NCBI RefSeq assembly: GCF_032854445.1
Contig: NC_088303.1
Location: forward strand, 13,771,501-13,835,500
Direction of reading: 5' to 3'
DNA: 64,000 bases
From: Liolophura sinensis
Lineage: Eukaryota > Mollusca > Polyplacophora > Chitonida > Chitonidae
Shown here: piece by piece, positions 1 through 12,668 of the stretch
How the letters are laid out: each line of letters begins with the position of its first letter
Numbering within the stretch: the stretch's first letter is position 1
Made by a program: the position numbers and the translations under genes
The notes under the pieces: model-generated
What the model saw: the letters and a program-made list of their open reading frames with translations, nothing else
What the model was told of the DNA's origin: nothing
Database searches by the model: none

Positions 1-2600
1 TCTCCAAACATACGCCACTGCGCCTGCGTTCGTCAAACCCAAACGAGGCTACCTGGGCTTTGGATGTCAGTCAAGTGAGGTAGGCTTACAGGTACATGTA
101 GGTATGCCTAGTTCAAACGTTGAAGTCGATTCCAACCATTTCTAATATTTACATGGGCAGCAGGTAAATATCAGAAATTGTTGAAAATAGATCTAGAACT
201 ACCACTGCAAGATTCAAGCCTATATTGTAGAAAACACCCAGATGAGTAATGTATAGGTACGGAGTAAATGAGTGCTTGGGGTTTAACGTCGTACTTTACA
301 AATTTTTCCGAAATGAACGAAGTAATAACAGTAAATTCCGTATGTGCCGTTTATGAAAAAACTTCATGCATGACCCTTAAAATTGTGAAAATGGTACAAA
401 ATATCCGATTTTGCACTCACCGACATGGGAACGTATCTCTGGCTGCATCATGCATAGCTTCCTTGGCTTTACTGCATGTCCATGCAGAATCAATAAATTT
501 TTTTTTTCTTTCCTTATTTTTTCTGAATAAAGCATTATGAGCGACTGGATGGACCAGACTGCATTGGTGCGTTGGTGACTTGAATGTCATTTTCCTGTCT
601 TTCAAGAGACGTACGATTGTATATGGATCAAAATTTACTTCTACAAAATTAATTACAGCTGTTGGACCACTCGTACTGCCACTAGATTTAGTTATCTAGA
701 ACTGACATGAGTATATCCCCCCAAAGTCCTGGTTTCCATCTGGCATCAAGTCAAGACGGGCATGGTACAAGTTAGATGTCACAAGTGCATAATACTTTTG
801 CATTCATCTTAAGCTAAGACGACACCAATTTTATTTCATGTTTTACAGGCGTTGAAAATATCACTATCTGACATACAAAATAAAATAGAAAATCAAGTTT
901 TTCATTTTGTCCAGCAAAGACGAATGGTGTTCTGATTTTCCTGTTTTTCAAGATACTCTGATCTGCTAAAGGAAAACTTGCTGGGACAGTCCACTTTTCC
1001 CCATAAATCAAATGTTTTTTTTCTGTTCTATTTTCATACATTCATTATTTTCTTACTGACGACATTGAAAAGATTCATTCTACCTGTAAACCACAAAATA
1101 TTAATTGCTGAGGCCTGTTGGGCTTTTTTCCCCTGTCTGTACACCTGACTGTTGGCAATGGTTCTGAAGCCCTTCTTCTGGTGATCTCTTCCCTCTGTTG
1201 AGTGACAAGGTCGCAGTTCCCAGTTCAACCACTAATATATGTCAAGTAGTCAATTAATAAACCTCAAGACCATCATAAAAAGTGAAATATTCTCTACAGT
1301 AAGGGACACCAAGTAAATCTATAGGATATGACCCTCTGTTTTGAAGACGTCTGCACATTAGTATATTACTTCTGTCATATTAGACCTCTTCCAGTCATAT
1401 CAAACTGTAGAGGAAAGGTGGTATAAATGAGATGGGAGACTGATGGTTCATCAGATGATCAGTAAGAAAAACCATTACAAAACCATTGTAAAACCATAGG
1501 CAGTTTAACCTATGAAACATACAGCTGTATGAAGAAACCTAAATGGGGTTGGGCCATTCCCCACAAGCATGACAAGCACTGCTTATAAGAGGAAACCAAC
1601 AGATTCATATCCCATGTAATGTGAAGAACGAAAACTGTATCGTTCAATCAGTCATTGTATCTGTAACTGATCTAGAGAAAGAGAAACCAAGGTATCAGTA
1701 AACTAACAGAAACAAACAGTGTATCAATATTTCATTGTAATCATTTATTTGAGATCAATCATCTTTTACATGAAATATAAAAAAATCAAGTCTTTCTTTA
1801 TCTGTTTCTGATCATGGCATAACTGCCAATGACGTGTCAAGTTTCTTGCTCAAGTCAAGTGTTTATTCTGAGAGACATTTTCACCATGTGATCTCTTCGA
1901 CACCAAGTGCTGAAAGACTAAGGCATTAGGCAGAAAAGTCTGTCTTCATTCCAAAGGAAATGGCTGTTAGAGTTTTAATAACTAATCACACCTCATTTAC
2001 AGTACTAAATAAATACATCTTTACAAATAATAAGAATGAAAAGGCATTCTGAAAAAACTCCTATTTCTTTAATTACTATACAGATAAATAAAAGCATAAA
2101 TATTAATGTCTTTATAATTACCAGGTCACACGAAGGCTATCCACATGACCATCACAATCGAGGCTTGATCCGAACTTGTTCTGAAAATAAAGACAGCTAC
2201 TTATTTAACATGAAATAAAACAAAAGCGAAACAGCATATGATCTGGTTACATCAAGATCGTTAGAATCCAAATGGTTTTACTACTTTATATATTTGATAG
2301 GTCTTGTATGGCGTCCATATGATGAGGTCAGGTTTACAGGTGAAGCCCTCCAGACAGACCATAAGGGCTGAATGATTATGAATTAACGTCAGTTCAATAA
2401 TATTGCAGCTGTATTGTGGCAAAGAGACCTTAGAGAAAACCACTGCACCTTTCAAACAGGTACCTAATGAAACTCCTGGTATAACAGATTCAAATCGATC
2501 TCTTACTGTTCTGTATGCATCTTCTTTCAGCATGATCAAAACTTGGCAATCTTAATACCGTTAAGCTTGATTTAATTATTTCATTGGTATTTTCCGCTGC
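1..2600. other. Non-coding flank downstream of ZC3H3
   Basis: I see no supportable gene here. All open frames are short, AT-rich and lack splice or domain logic. The right part (about 1.7-2.7 kb) probably holds the 3' UTR of the minus-strand ZC3H3 gene. A minus-strand AATAAA (plus-strand TTTATT near 1860) is a possible but unproven poly(A) signal. The only recognisable repeat is a SINE tail fragment near 262-310. Confidence 0.4.
262..310 (-). repeat. Fragment of SINE-like family B/C 3' tail
   Basis: Read on the minus strand, this short piece contains GTACGACGTTAAACCCCAAG followed by CACTCA. That matches the 3' tail shared by the two SINE-like families at 30240-30575, 38283-38566 and 51855-52208. 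Only the tail is recognisable, so the family cannot be assigned. Confidence 0.5.
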
Positions 2601-2611
2601 AATCTGAATAT

Positions 2612-2700
2612 TGAACTTATACCACTGCCGCCAGCATTTGGTGGGAGGAAACCTAGGGGAATACCCACGACATCTGGAGGTTGCTGACAGATCTTCCTGC
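2612..2700 (-). repeat. Truncated tRNA-SINE (family A) fragment
   Basis: The plus-strand words GCCGCCAGCATT, GGTGGGAGGAAACC and ACCCACGAC, followed by GGAGGTTGCTG, match the complement of the central domain of the family A SINE (best copy 35324-35594). The fragment lies just downstream of the ZC3H3 stop codon, probably in its 3' UTR. Confidence 0.55.
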
Positions 2701-2723
2701 GTAGTTTGAAAATGAAGGTTTAC

Positions 2724-5700
2724 TTATAGCATACTATACAGACTGGGATGGAACAGACCCTGTTGAGTTTTGACAGGTATTGGCTTAGGTGTCTCCTGAG
2801 ATGGCATTGGTTCATCATTGCAGCTGACTATGGAGATGAAGGCAGGCAGTTTCATCAGCTTGAAGGGCACTGGTTCCTTGGTCTGGTCACCCTGGAGCGG
2901 GTCAGGCAGCTGGTCTGTAGAGGTTCCAGCTGATCTCACTTCCTGAGGCAGAGCCTCCCTATTGATGTTTATAGGAGATTTATCAGCATTAATGTAAATG
3001 AACCACTGACAAACTGAGAGAGAGTAGACATGGCTTAAAGACTGGAAGTGATGGTCACACCAAACTCTTAAAGTATGTAAATAATGCCAGCCTTCTTCAG
3101 CATCAACCTCAACAGTGCTGGTAATAGCTGTGTTGAAATGAAAAGTTGTTACAAGTGTAAGAATACAAGAATATGTCACTATCCATGCTGCTTCAAGCTG
3201 TTTTCCATTACCACCCAAAGATAATAACTCAAGATGGTAAATTCTGGGAAAGGTGATGTTTTTTATTTGGCTTTTCTTTTTTCCTCATGTCTATTTCTTT
3301 AAAATCACTGTCTTTTTCATGAGCCAGAATAACAAAAAACAGTCTCTACTGACGTACCCTATTTTCTGTGACAAGGTTGGGTTACCAAACAAAGAATTTT
3401 TAAAGAATGGGCTCATTAAGGTGTTAAATTTAGAAAGGGATAAATATTGAATTTACCACACAGAATTTCAAACTTTGGACAATTGTCTTAGCTTAGGCAC
3501 TCGCAAACAACTAACCTGTTCATCAGAGTAGCAGGCCTCTGGTTGAGGGACAACTTCCTCTTAAGGGGCTTCTTCCTGTGCTCAAGTTTACATTGCTTTC
3601 CCTCTGGACACTTACCAGTGCGCACAAACTCAGGACATTCTAAAATATGCTTTTCTTTGCACTGTCAAAATTTATACACAAATTTATATTTATTTATTTA
3701 TTTCCTTATCTGAAAGTCTTACAAATATTTAACTTAAAAAAGAGTCCAGTTTAAAGGTGGAGGAACAAGATTTTTATGACACACATTTAGCCTGCAAAAG
3801 CAGCTTTAAAAAATCCCTAAAAGATGAAAACTGTCAAAATATTGCTTGTGCATCTTGTAAAACACTTAAAAAATTCACCCAGATGTAATCTATTAACTTT
3901 GGATCACTTTCAAATATGCTGCTGAGCAGAGCATACATTTCACTGACAAAACAAAAATAACACTTTAACTGTAGACAAAACATGAAACCATGGTCAGATG
4001 GGTTAAATTCTTCCTATTTCTATGTTTATCAGTATTACCTTTTCCCCTCGTGGGCAGTAGCCCCTCACAAAGTCGTGGCAGACTTTAGCATCCCTGCTCA
4101 CATTGACGTGACTGTAAGGACAGTTTTCTCGTACGCAGACTCCCTTCAGGAAGTATGAACACACAGGCATCTTCTCCTTTGAAATCTTGTGCGAGAAAGG
4201 GCAGTTCTCCACTCTACACGTACCCCTTAGAAATCTGAATTTCACAGGCAAGAAAAGTTGAAGATTGTGAAATCATTGGTCTAGAATCGTTTCCAAACAA
4301 CATGAAAGTAAACGCAGGAGTAAATACAACTGTTAGGCATCACAGAAAAGACAATCGCTACGAATTACTTGTATCAACTGATTGTGAAATTACAGAATAA
4401 GGTGATCACAACACTTTCATTACTCACAGAGGTATCAATTTCTATAGAAATACCAATGAGAAACTAATTTTAGTGCTCTCCTTCCCGTCTCTCCCCCCAC
4501 CGTCCAAAGTGTTAAGTACCAGGACATCGAAAACATTTTATTCACTTATAAAACTGAATAGAATTCCATATTGTACAACAATACCTGGTGCAGACAGCCA
4601 CCTTGTCTGGATCGTGGACATAAGAACAGTTATCTCCCCTGTTACACTTGCCAAACCTACAGTAGAACATGCAGTACTGGCGATTGGTCTTCTTCAGTTT
4701 GTGCCTTCCTGTGCTCACAGCTATGCTCTTGTACAGGGCTTGACTGGATAAACAAAAGCAGCATGGTGTTACATACTCCTTGATCCAAGTTTATTTATTC
4801 ATGTTATGTGTTGATAAAACCAATAAATGAAACAAAGTCTACCAGATCATACAAATGTACAGTGACAGATGAAATTGGTGAACATATGTGAAACACAAGA
4901 TGTCAATGGGATACACTACATCCTATTTAGTAACATTCACCAACTCTCAATATAAAATCTTTAGCTAACGACAGCATATGATAGTACTTAATCCTTCCTA
5001 CACAAAACTGTATCCACAGTGATTGAATCTCATTACAATGTATACTAAATGCATCCATACACAATTAAATGCTTATAATAGTACAATAGATATCTAAAGT
5101 ATAAGTATCTAAATCCTATGAAGACAAAAACAATGTATGGAAAATGTTGCAGTCAGTTAATACCAGTATGACCAGCATGTGGCCTTAGTTTGTATCCTTA
5201 CTTTGCTCTGATCCTCGTCTGGCAGGAGGAGGATTTCTCCAGCATGCCAGGCTTGGTCTCCCTGTAAGTAACTCCTCTGAAATCCACCCGAGATATGGAC
5301 TTCTGAGGTAAGCATCCATCTGAAGAGCCACCTGTGTAAGGCAATAAAACAGGCTTTGCATCTCAACATCTGAGTAGGTAAATTATGACAGAAATGGTAT
5401 CTCATCAATTTTCTCTTGCTTGCTTTGCAAGTTGTGACAATAAGGAGTTGACAGCAATTATAGGCCATTCAAATGGCCTTACTTGAAGTTTATTAGAGAT
5501 AACTTGTATTCCGACAATATTACATACAGATAAAAATCGCTTGAGATTGAATCGTGTGGAAAACTTTGTGGTTTACTCTGGCATCCTTCACCTTTAAAAG
5601 GCAAATGTTCTTTGCCACGCACCAGACAAGCTCTGGAGCAAAACGAGCAGCCATTCCAGAAGGACACAGAGTAATGTAGGGGACGTCATTTGAAATTGTC

Positions 5701-8700
5701 TGTCACTTACCATCAGCTCTATGTCTCAAAACGATTAACAATTAAAAGAAGCTCTTCCTTTTGTTATCAACACTATAGTTACATGGTTCAGAGACAAAGA
5801 CAATCTTGGCATATGTTTAGCAGACATGAGAAAGTTGCATTGTTTCGCTTTAATATCCAACCTTCAGCATTTATCCGCTGCAGAGTCTTCCCTGTGGTTC
5901 CTATCTGAAACTTGACTCCATTGACAGTGATAGTTCTACAACCTACAAAACAATACACCACAATTACAGTAAAGGACAACTTAAAAATTTCCCCCATGTC
6001 TATAAACATAGTTTATTTAACCTATTACCCAGATAACACTTACATGTGATTTCTGCTAAATAAGGTCTCCATATGACCAGTTGTGAAGTTAAAACCATTT
6101 TTTAACAAATAACACTGTGTATACAAAGCTGTGTGTAAGGGGCCATGTTTTGGTTGAGGTCTTATTTTGGTCGATCATATTGCTCCAATTCTCAATTTTC
6201 CAGGCAATAGCTCTCATCTTCTGTTTCCATGTATAATGACAAAAATAAAAACAAATAAATAAAATAAACACTTGCATAACCTTCACCTGATTAGTGTTTT
6301 GTGCGGTACTCAAGAATATGTCGCTTACAGCATTTGTATGTGCAAAGGAAACCAGATGTAACTAAGAAGAAACCATTTTAACTTTACACCTGATACCAGA
6401 TGAATACCCTGACATAAACCTGTTGACTAACTCACAGTACACAGATTTTAACATGCAACTTTATTTGTCAAGTGCTTGTCATTTCAGGGGAAACCTTCAC
6501 ACAGCTCTATCTCCAAATGAGCTCGCTCCTCCCACATTAAGATTTACATCTTCAAATAGTGCAACTCATAATTCCACCTAAAGGCACAGGAGATGGACAG
6601 AAACCAGTGATAATGAATATATACAGGGTGTCCCAGAATTCGTGCACCATCCTGATTTTCATTTTTTTTCTTTGTTTCAGATTTAATACTAATTTTAAAT
6701 CTTATTCTCTCTTTCAGAGTTAATTATGGCTAATAAACTAACAGTACAAGAAAGAGTTGAACTGGTTTTTATGTTTGGAAGAGAAGGGGCAACACACTGT
6801 TCGGTAGCTCAAGCATTCAACCTAAGCCTGGATGGTGTGTGACTTCTGGGACACCCTGTATATAAGGCCTTCCTTGGCATGGTTTAAGAGACATTCTTGT
6901 TTGCTTAACAACCAGCTAAAGTTTTGTTCATGACACACCTGATCATCCCTTGACTAATGAGTTTGCAGACTCGAATATAGCATCTGGTGATCCAGCAACA
7001 GTTTTTACTCAAGTGACCCATCAACCTGTCCAAATGGACAGATGCAACAGAAAACTAGTGCTATCTGAACACCCTGTTTTGAGCACTTTTAACATGTGAG
7101 AGATAGGAAATTTTGAAATCTGGACACCCTGCTCTGACAAAATAGCCTAAAAAAAGGGCTGTTTTGACACCCTTATATTCCGGCTAACCTCCTGCTGTCT
7201 GACGGCAGGTGACTTTTGGCTATCATAACCAATAAATCTGATCTCCAACACATGAATGGAAAATTGTTCAGTATGGTGTTAAACATGAACACAATTAAAT
7301 ACATTCTAGTGGAAGGGCTACACCATTCGCATGATTTCTATCACAGACTAGTTACCTTTAGGAGCACTGAAACTCTGCATGGGCTTATGAAGGTTTCTGT
7401 TGAAATACACATGCCTATTGCCAAATACACGCCTGAAAAAAAATATATATAGATATAGGCTGACATATCATTTACATTCTTGATGAGTCTACTAATGAGT
7501 AAAAATGCAGAAAAAACAAAAACAACAAAAAAAAGCCCAAAATAAAACCCCATTGATTTGATAGTAATAACATACATGTATATTGTATTTAGATATTTCA
7601 TGTTATCGGTAATTTTTGTGTGTTGCAGCTTAATCAATTAACATTAAAAAATAGATGTACTGGTTAAAAACTAATTTAAAAAAGAATCACACAAAAGACC
7701 TACGGATTCTGATTATGGACAAATATCTACGTATACATATACCTGTTTTCTGCTAGCCTTTGACCTGAAGATCCTCTCAACAAAGTCTGCCTTTTCCAGA
7801 ATGGCACCAAAGCTATACATGGCAACACATCAGTAAGATTGGCATACATAATTGCAAAGTGATAACAAAACTTTTAAAAAAGATGAAGACAAAAGCTGAA
7901 TGGAGAACAAATTTTGCTTGTTAGAACTTAATTTTGAAAATGGTTTTGCAACAAAAATGTGTTTAGTTGCAACAGAAAAGGCTATTTGTTATTTAAACAC
8001 AAATATGCAAAGCCGGGATGGTGTAAATTTATGAACATGTGGATAGAGTACAACAAATAAATAAATACATACCCGTTTGCATATAACTGTGCTTTCTGTG
8101 AGAAATTCCTGAGCTAGTAAAGAAGTGTGATGATTGACCGAGTGTCTGCCGGGTCAATGGAAACAGTTTTCCTGGCTTGCTCCACCTGTATACGCTTGGT
8201 TTGTGTGGCTGCTTACGCTTTCCTGATGGCTTATGGTGAAAGGTGTGTAATGTTTTCTTACAGTCATGCACCTTGCCATGTGACTTGTACTTTGTTTCAA
8301 GTAAGGTTCTTGAATGTACTTTTTTCAGTTTGTACTTTGAAACCACGTATCTTGCTGCATGTTGTGTGTTTGATTGTCCATATTTCTTGTGAGCAGCTTT
8401 AACATAGCTGGAGTTAGAGGATGTGCGACGTGTCCAATGATTAGAGGTAGATGAATTTGGCTTTCTTGTTTTCTTTTGGCTGTTTTTAGTTGGGCTAGCA
8501 CTCACAATTTGAGCCACTTCTTTGAGCTTTATAAGCTCTGCTGTTAACTCTTTTATTTTAGCCTCTGTGTGTTTCAGTCCTTCAGCCAGCTCACCCTTTG
8601 ATGGGAATTGTCCTGCTAAATTTATAAAAGAGTCTGTTGAGTTCTGAAGGTGTATTGCACTATTCCCCTGTGACGATCTCTGTGAAACATCACATATTTT

Positions 8701-9993
8701 AGCATTCCTACTTTTTGACGATATTTTGGAGAGTCCTGTTGAGCTTTGTGAAGAGCATTTCAAATGAAAGGATGGTTCTTGATCAATTTGAGGTCTGCTT
8801 TGAATGCGTTTATTATTTGATACGATCTCCACATTTTTTGAATCATCTCCTCTCATTAGTGTGCCAGTAATTTTTACACTGGTCTGGTGTGATGTGACAG
8901 TATCTTGTTTCTGTGTAGTAACATGAGGTGTAGTCAGTGAATTGTGACTTTTGTTGTGTGTGGGCCTGTTTGCTGTATGTTTTTTGGAGGAATCTGATTG
9001 CAATAATGCTGCTTTAGCTTTTCTTGCAGCTTTGGCTTCCATTTTAGCAGCTAGTATTTTCCTCAGAGACTCAAGAGAATGTTCGTTCAGATCTAATGTG
9101 CTGCTGGCCATTGGTGTTTTCTTGGGAGAAAGACTTTCAGATGTGCCTTCGCCTGAACTTGAGCATGAAGGTTGAATGGCTGTGATAGCTGAATTAACTG
9201 AAGAAACATTTTGTGTTTTATGGAAAACGCTCTCTGATGTTATGGCCACAGGAGCACTGGAAGCACGAACAAATGAGTATTTTGATCGATCAGTCTGTAT
9301 TTGTTTTTGGTAATAAGAAACCTTTCCTGTAACTCTTGTAGACAGTTTTCTTGCACTTCCATGGGACAACTCTGCTGGTAAAACGTTCTCTCTCTTTTTA
9401 TAACTTATGTCAGACGTCCATGCTGATTTCGCTCTGTGATACGACTTCTCATAATTATGATTTGGGTTGTGTCTCTTACTCTTCGCACTGTCGATCAGAT
9501 CTGTTAATATACGCAGAAACCAATAACCAAATCAGACACACTGTAACTTGCTCGGCAATTTTAACTTCAGGGTGGTGTCGCGTCGTTAAGTGACGTCAAT
9601 TCATTGAAGAAGCAGCTTTTCACAACGAACGTCTGAGAAGGAGCTCATTGACAAACAATATGGTCACCCTAGTCTTTACAACTGCCACTTGCTCTTTAAA
9701 CAAGAACATTAGATAGCTGATGTTACAATCAGTTTCTAAGTCTACAGTATTCAATCATTCATGCAGGCCTACCGTTTGTCGGGTTGATTACTTTCCAATG
9801 ATAGCCTCAGCGTATTTATGACAAAAATACTACTAGAATTGCTATGGTTTCCCGGTTTAATTTTCTAAACAATAACCATACGATGTATTATTTACAGATG
9901 TGTCATTGGAAAGAACCATTTAAGCTTACCTTTCATAAATTTTATCTGTAGTTTTAACTGCGTGCTTTCTAGTTCAGCCCTCCGATCCGCCAT
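2724..9993 (-). CDS. ZC3H3: Zinc finger CCCH domain-containing protein 3 (complete, 10 coding exons, 845 aa)
   Basis: Exons read on the minus strand are 9993-9930, 9500-8073, 7812-7743, 7396-7356, 5942-5862, 5319-5202, 4743-4585, 4234-4039, 3661-3516 and 2958-2724. All have GT-AG borders and compatible phases, and they sum to 2538 nt. The start is an ATG in good context (AACCATGG). The short N-terminus (QIKFMKDLIDSAKSK) resembles the vertebrate ZC3H3 start. Exon 2 encodes a long Ser/Lys-rich, probably disordered region, and exon 5 carries a conserved ITVNGVKFQ-type motif. Five tandem CCCH fingers of about C-x8-C-x5-C-x3-H type lie at residues 625-747, including KEKMPVCSYFLKG, followed by a C-terminal KLPAFIS motif also seen in vertebrates. 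Family knowledge: ZC3H3 acts in the nucleus in polyadenylation and poly(A)-RNA export and is linked to CPSF and Smads. The gene is divergent from SMPD3. The small exons 3-4 (70 and 41 nt) are the least certain, but they restore the frame exactly. Confidence 0.9.
6622..6860 (+). mobile_element. mariner/Tc1-type MITE with residual transposase N-terminus, intronic
   Basis: Terminal inverted repeats are directly visible: TACAGGGTGTCCCAGAA at 6622 and its reverse complement ending at 6860, matching 17 of the outer 20 bases. Counting TA as the target duplication, the element itself is 6624-6858 (235 bp). Inside, an ATG at 6726 opens 38 codons to a TGA at 6840-6842. The peptide begins MANKLTVQERVEL and contains a plausible helix-turn-helix (VAQAFNLS), like the first helices of mariner-type transposases. 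The stop abuts the right TIR, so the catalytic domain was deleted. The element sits in a ZC3H3 intron in the antisense orientation. Confidence 0.75.
9591..9598. promoter_or_regulatory. Palindromic CRE-like site in ZC3H3 intron 1
   Basis: An exact TGACGTCA palindrome, the consensus CREB/ATF site, lies about 90 bp from exon 2 within the first intron. It pairs with an identical site 20 bp upstream of the start codon. Function is inferred from the motif only. Confidence 0.3.
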
Positions 9994-10012
9994 GGTTGGG
10001 AAAACACCTCAG

Positions 10013-10020
10013 TGACGTCA
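10013..10020. promoter_or_regulatory. CRE-like TGACGTCA in ZC3H3 proximal promoter/5' UTR
   Basis: An exact TGACGTCA lies 20 bp upstream of the ZC3H3 ATG in a locally CpG-containing stretch. It is followed by GGTATTCTGGGAAAAG (10031-10046), which partly resembles a ZNF143/Staf-type promoter element. The spacing suggests the ZC3H3 transcription start is in or just upstream of this segment. Confidence 0.4.
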
Positions 10021-10049
10021 CACGCCCCGAGGTATTCTGGGAAAAGTGG

Positions 10050-12639
10050 GCCAGAAGAAGATTTTGGGATTCCTGTTATGGTTCTGCAATTTGACAGGTG
10101 ATAAAGACTGGGCTTGGGTAAATTGACCCGAAATTATGGGCTTTAGATAGGTGCGGCAAAGGTTTGTTTATCTGTTTGGGGTGCACAGCAAGATGTAGCA
10201 CCCTACAGACTGTGTTGGCAGCAATTCTAAGACAGAGAAAATTTGTGTTTATGTTGGTAATCGAGACGGATTTTCATTCATTTATTTGTGCCAGTGCAGT
10301 TAGGGTTAGGGCTATGTAAACAAAGTAGCTGGCCAAGGGCGTGTGAGACAGGCTCTCTTATTGCTGTTTTGTTACCAGAGGTTTCGCTTTTCTTCACACA
10401 CTTATATTCTGCCGCACGCACATCCAGGTTCATTTGCTAATCAGTCATGTGAACAAGGTAAACATAGATACTGAAATTGAAGGCTTAATTTCCTGCCAGA
10501 GATGAATGGTAATACTTGCATGGATAAAAATGTGTTATATGCTCATACATACATTATGTATTATAGAGCACATTGCTCATATTTTGATTTTTTGCAAGTT
10601 GCCACATGACTTGCATTGAAACTTCAGCAGCTTGGTCATTATTAATCACTGTGATGCATTTATAGTGTTGTCTAAATAAGTATGTTTGTAGCTGGTAGCA
10701 CACTGCAAGGGGAAAGTTTACCATGTAATGATAAAACATAGATTTTGGCATGCCTACTGTATGTTGAAGAAGAGTAGCTATCAACTCAACATACTTTTAT
10801 CGGAGAAACAAAGGAAACAATTTTAAAGAATCGTAATTTTTGTTATGTTTTGCTGCAGTGAAGAGCAGGAAGGGCCTTAATTCAGTTTGGACATGTTGTC
10901 TTGAAGAAGTGCCTGAGTGGGTTTTTGCCAATGCATTATCTCAGCTGCATCATGTTTAGTTTAGCTTAGAGAAATTCATTACAATTAAAAAGGTATCTTC
11001 AGGTATAGTTACCCTTGCAGTTGTATTTCTTAGGATGTGATGTGTGGAATGGGTGCCTAACATGAATATTATAAGTACATGAAGACCCCAAAGCCATATT
11101 GTTGCTGAGTTGATTGTTTCTGTACCTTGATCAACCTGTGTAATTGTATAGCTGAGGGTTAGTGTCAGCAAGAAAGGAAAAAAATTAAGAATTTTGTGAA
11201 TAAAAGTAAAAGTTACTGAAAATCAGATATTTTTCTTTTCTATGATGAAAATTAGTATTAAACCTAACCAACACATGCTTTGAAACCAGATATTTCTTTA
11301 TTGCTAGAGTTTCAACCAACAATGTGCGGTGAGAAAACTAGGGTTTGATGTAGTCATAGCATTTGGGTAACCTTTTGATTTGCAGAGCTGTTAGTTTCAC
11401 CATCTTGATGTGTGAAATGAAAAAAAAAAAAAAAAGCAAAAAAATTTTATCACCAGGGATCCCAAACTTCTGATGGCTAGACTGTTTTGACAGGTTCAAA
11501 AGTCCCTGAAAACTTGTTTTCACTCTTTATCACTAATATCAAATTACCGGTTCCCTGCATGCTTTCACCTTGTAGCAAATTTTACAGAAAGAAACAAGTA
11601 GTTGGTCCTACTTGTATGTCTAACTTGGGTTGATCAAACTGTAACTGGCTTGGATCACTGGGGCATCTGTAGTTGGGACTAATATAACAGCTATATTAGG
11701 TATTAAGTTTAATGAAATATATATGAAACAATAATGGCGAATAACCTCACATGATTGGATAGGCTAGGCTAGGCCGGCAATATTGGTGTTTCTATAAAAT
11801 TGTAAGCACCCTAGGCCATTTACTTATGTAAAGATGGTGAAGAACTGATTGTTCTTTACACTTCCTTGTTAATGTTTACTGCAGTCTTTGATGGTGGGTT
11901 ATGAAGAATATTATCTGATTGCACAGGGTACATGTTATCTGTTTACACCCAGCTGCCTGGTGAGTGGTAATAGTCCTGTGTTTTATTCCAGAAATCACTA
12001 ATTTGTAGGCTCTCAAATAGATCTTTATTTTCAAACTGTTCTCTAATATTCACAAATTTTTGATCTGATTCCAAAAAAAATTCTATCTGACTTTATTTCA
12101 GTAACCAAACCCTTGTGCAAAACAAGAGTGCTTAAGAGATGTAATCAAGGCTCTAGAAATGGATGGCACATGTACATATATCACTGAAGGGGAAGCAGAG
12201 CTTTGACACCTCCCATATACGGCAACATAGATATAAGTGGGATTTAGTACAAGGCCTTACAAAGGTACACTCATACACATGTTAATGATTTATGTTATCC
12301 ACTAATTTAGCACGTTAAAAGCCTACCCTTGGCGGGGACATATGTTTTGCTAATGGATCAGTAGATTGTTCTCATAAATTGTATATTAAATGTAAACCTG
12401 TTTCAGTTATCATAACAAGGATTGACACACATAGGCTTACTGTTAATTGCTTTTATGTTCACTCACTATACAGGTACTATTAAGTACTGTAAGCGGAGAG
12501 GTTTGCGCAGGGTTCAAATCTAAGTCAGGTCATTGTTTTGTCTCGGATATATAGTCTTCTAGTTACTGATGTGATAAATGAATTATTTTGAAATGTGTGG
12601 TGAAGCATGTTTATGGTAGTATTATCTTGATGTTCCAGT
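10050..12639. other. Intergenic region between divergent ZC3H3 and SMPD3
   Basis: About 2.6 kb without a supportable coding exon. It should contain the ZC3H3 promoter on the left and 5' non-coding exon(s) or promoter of SMPD3 on the right, because the SMPD3 coding exon begins behind an acceptor-like AG at 12638-12639. A poly-A run near 11420 and a two-copy TTAGGG at about 10300 are the only repeats I noticed. Confidence 0.5.
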
Positions 12640-12668
12640 GCTGTGGCGGATCCAGTTGGTTGACGGCG

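Noticed and set aside
5157-5468. 103-codon minus-strand open frame around ZC3H3 exon 6
   Set aside because: It is in another frame. The spliced exon 5319-5202 is in phase with both neighbours.
8029-9369. 446-codon minus-strand open frame as a single-exon gene
   Set aside because: It starts at TTG and runs past a donor at 8072. It is ZC3H3 exon 2 plus intron read-through; the exon chain from 9993 fits better.
10300-10311. TTAGGGTTAGGG as an interstitial telomere tract
   Set aside because: Only two copies, expected by chance in a region of this size.
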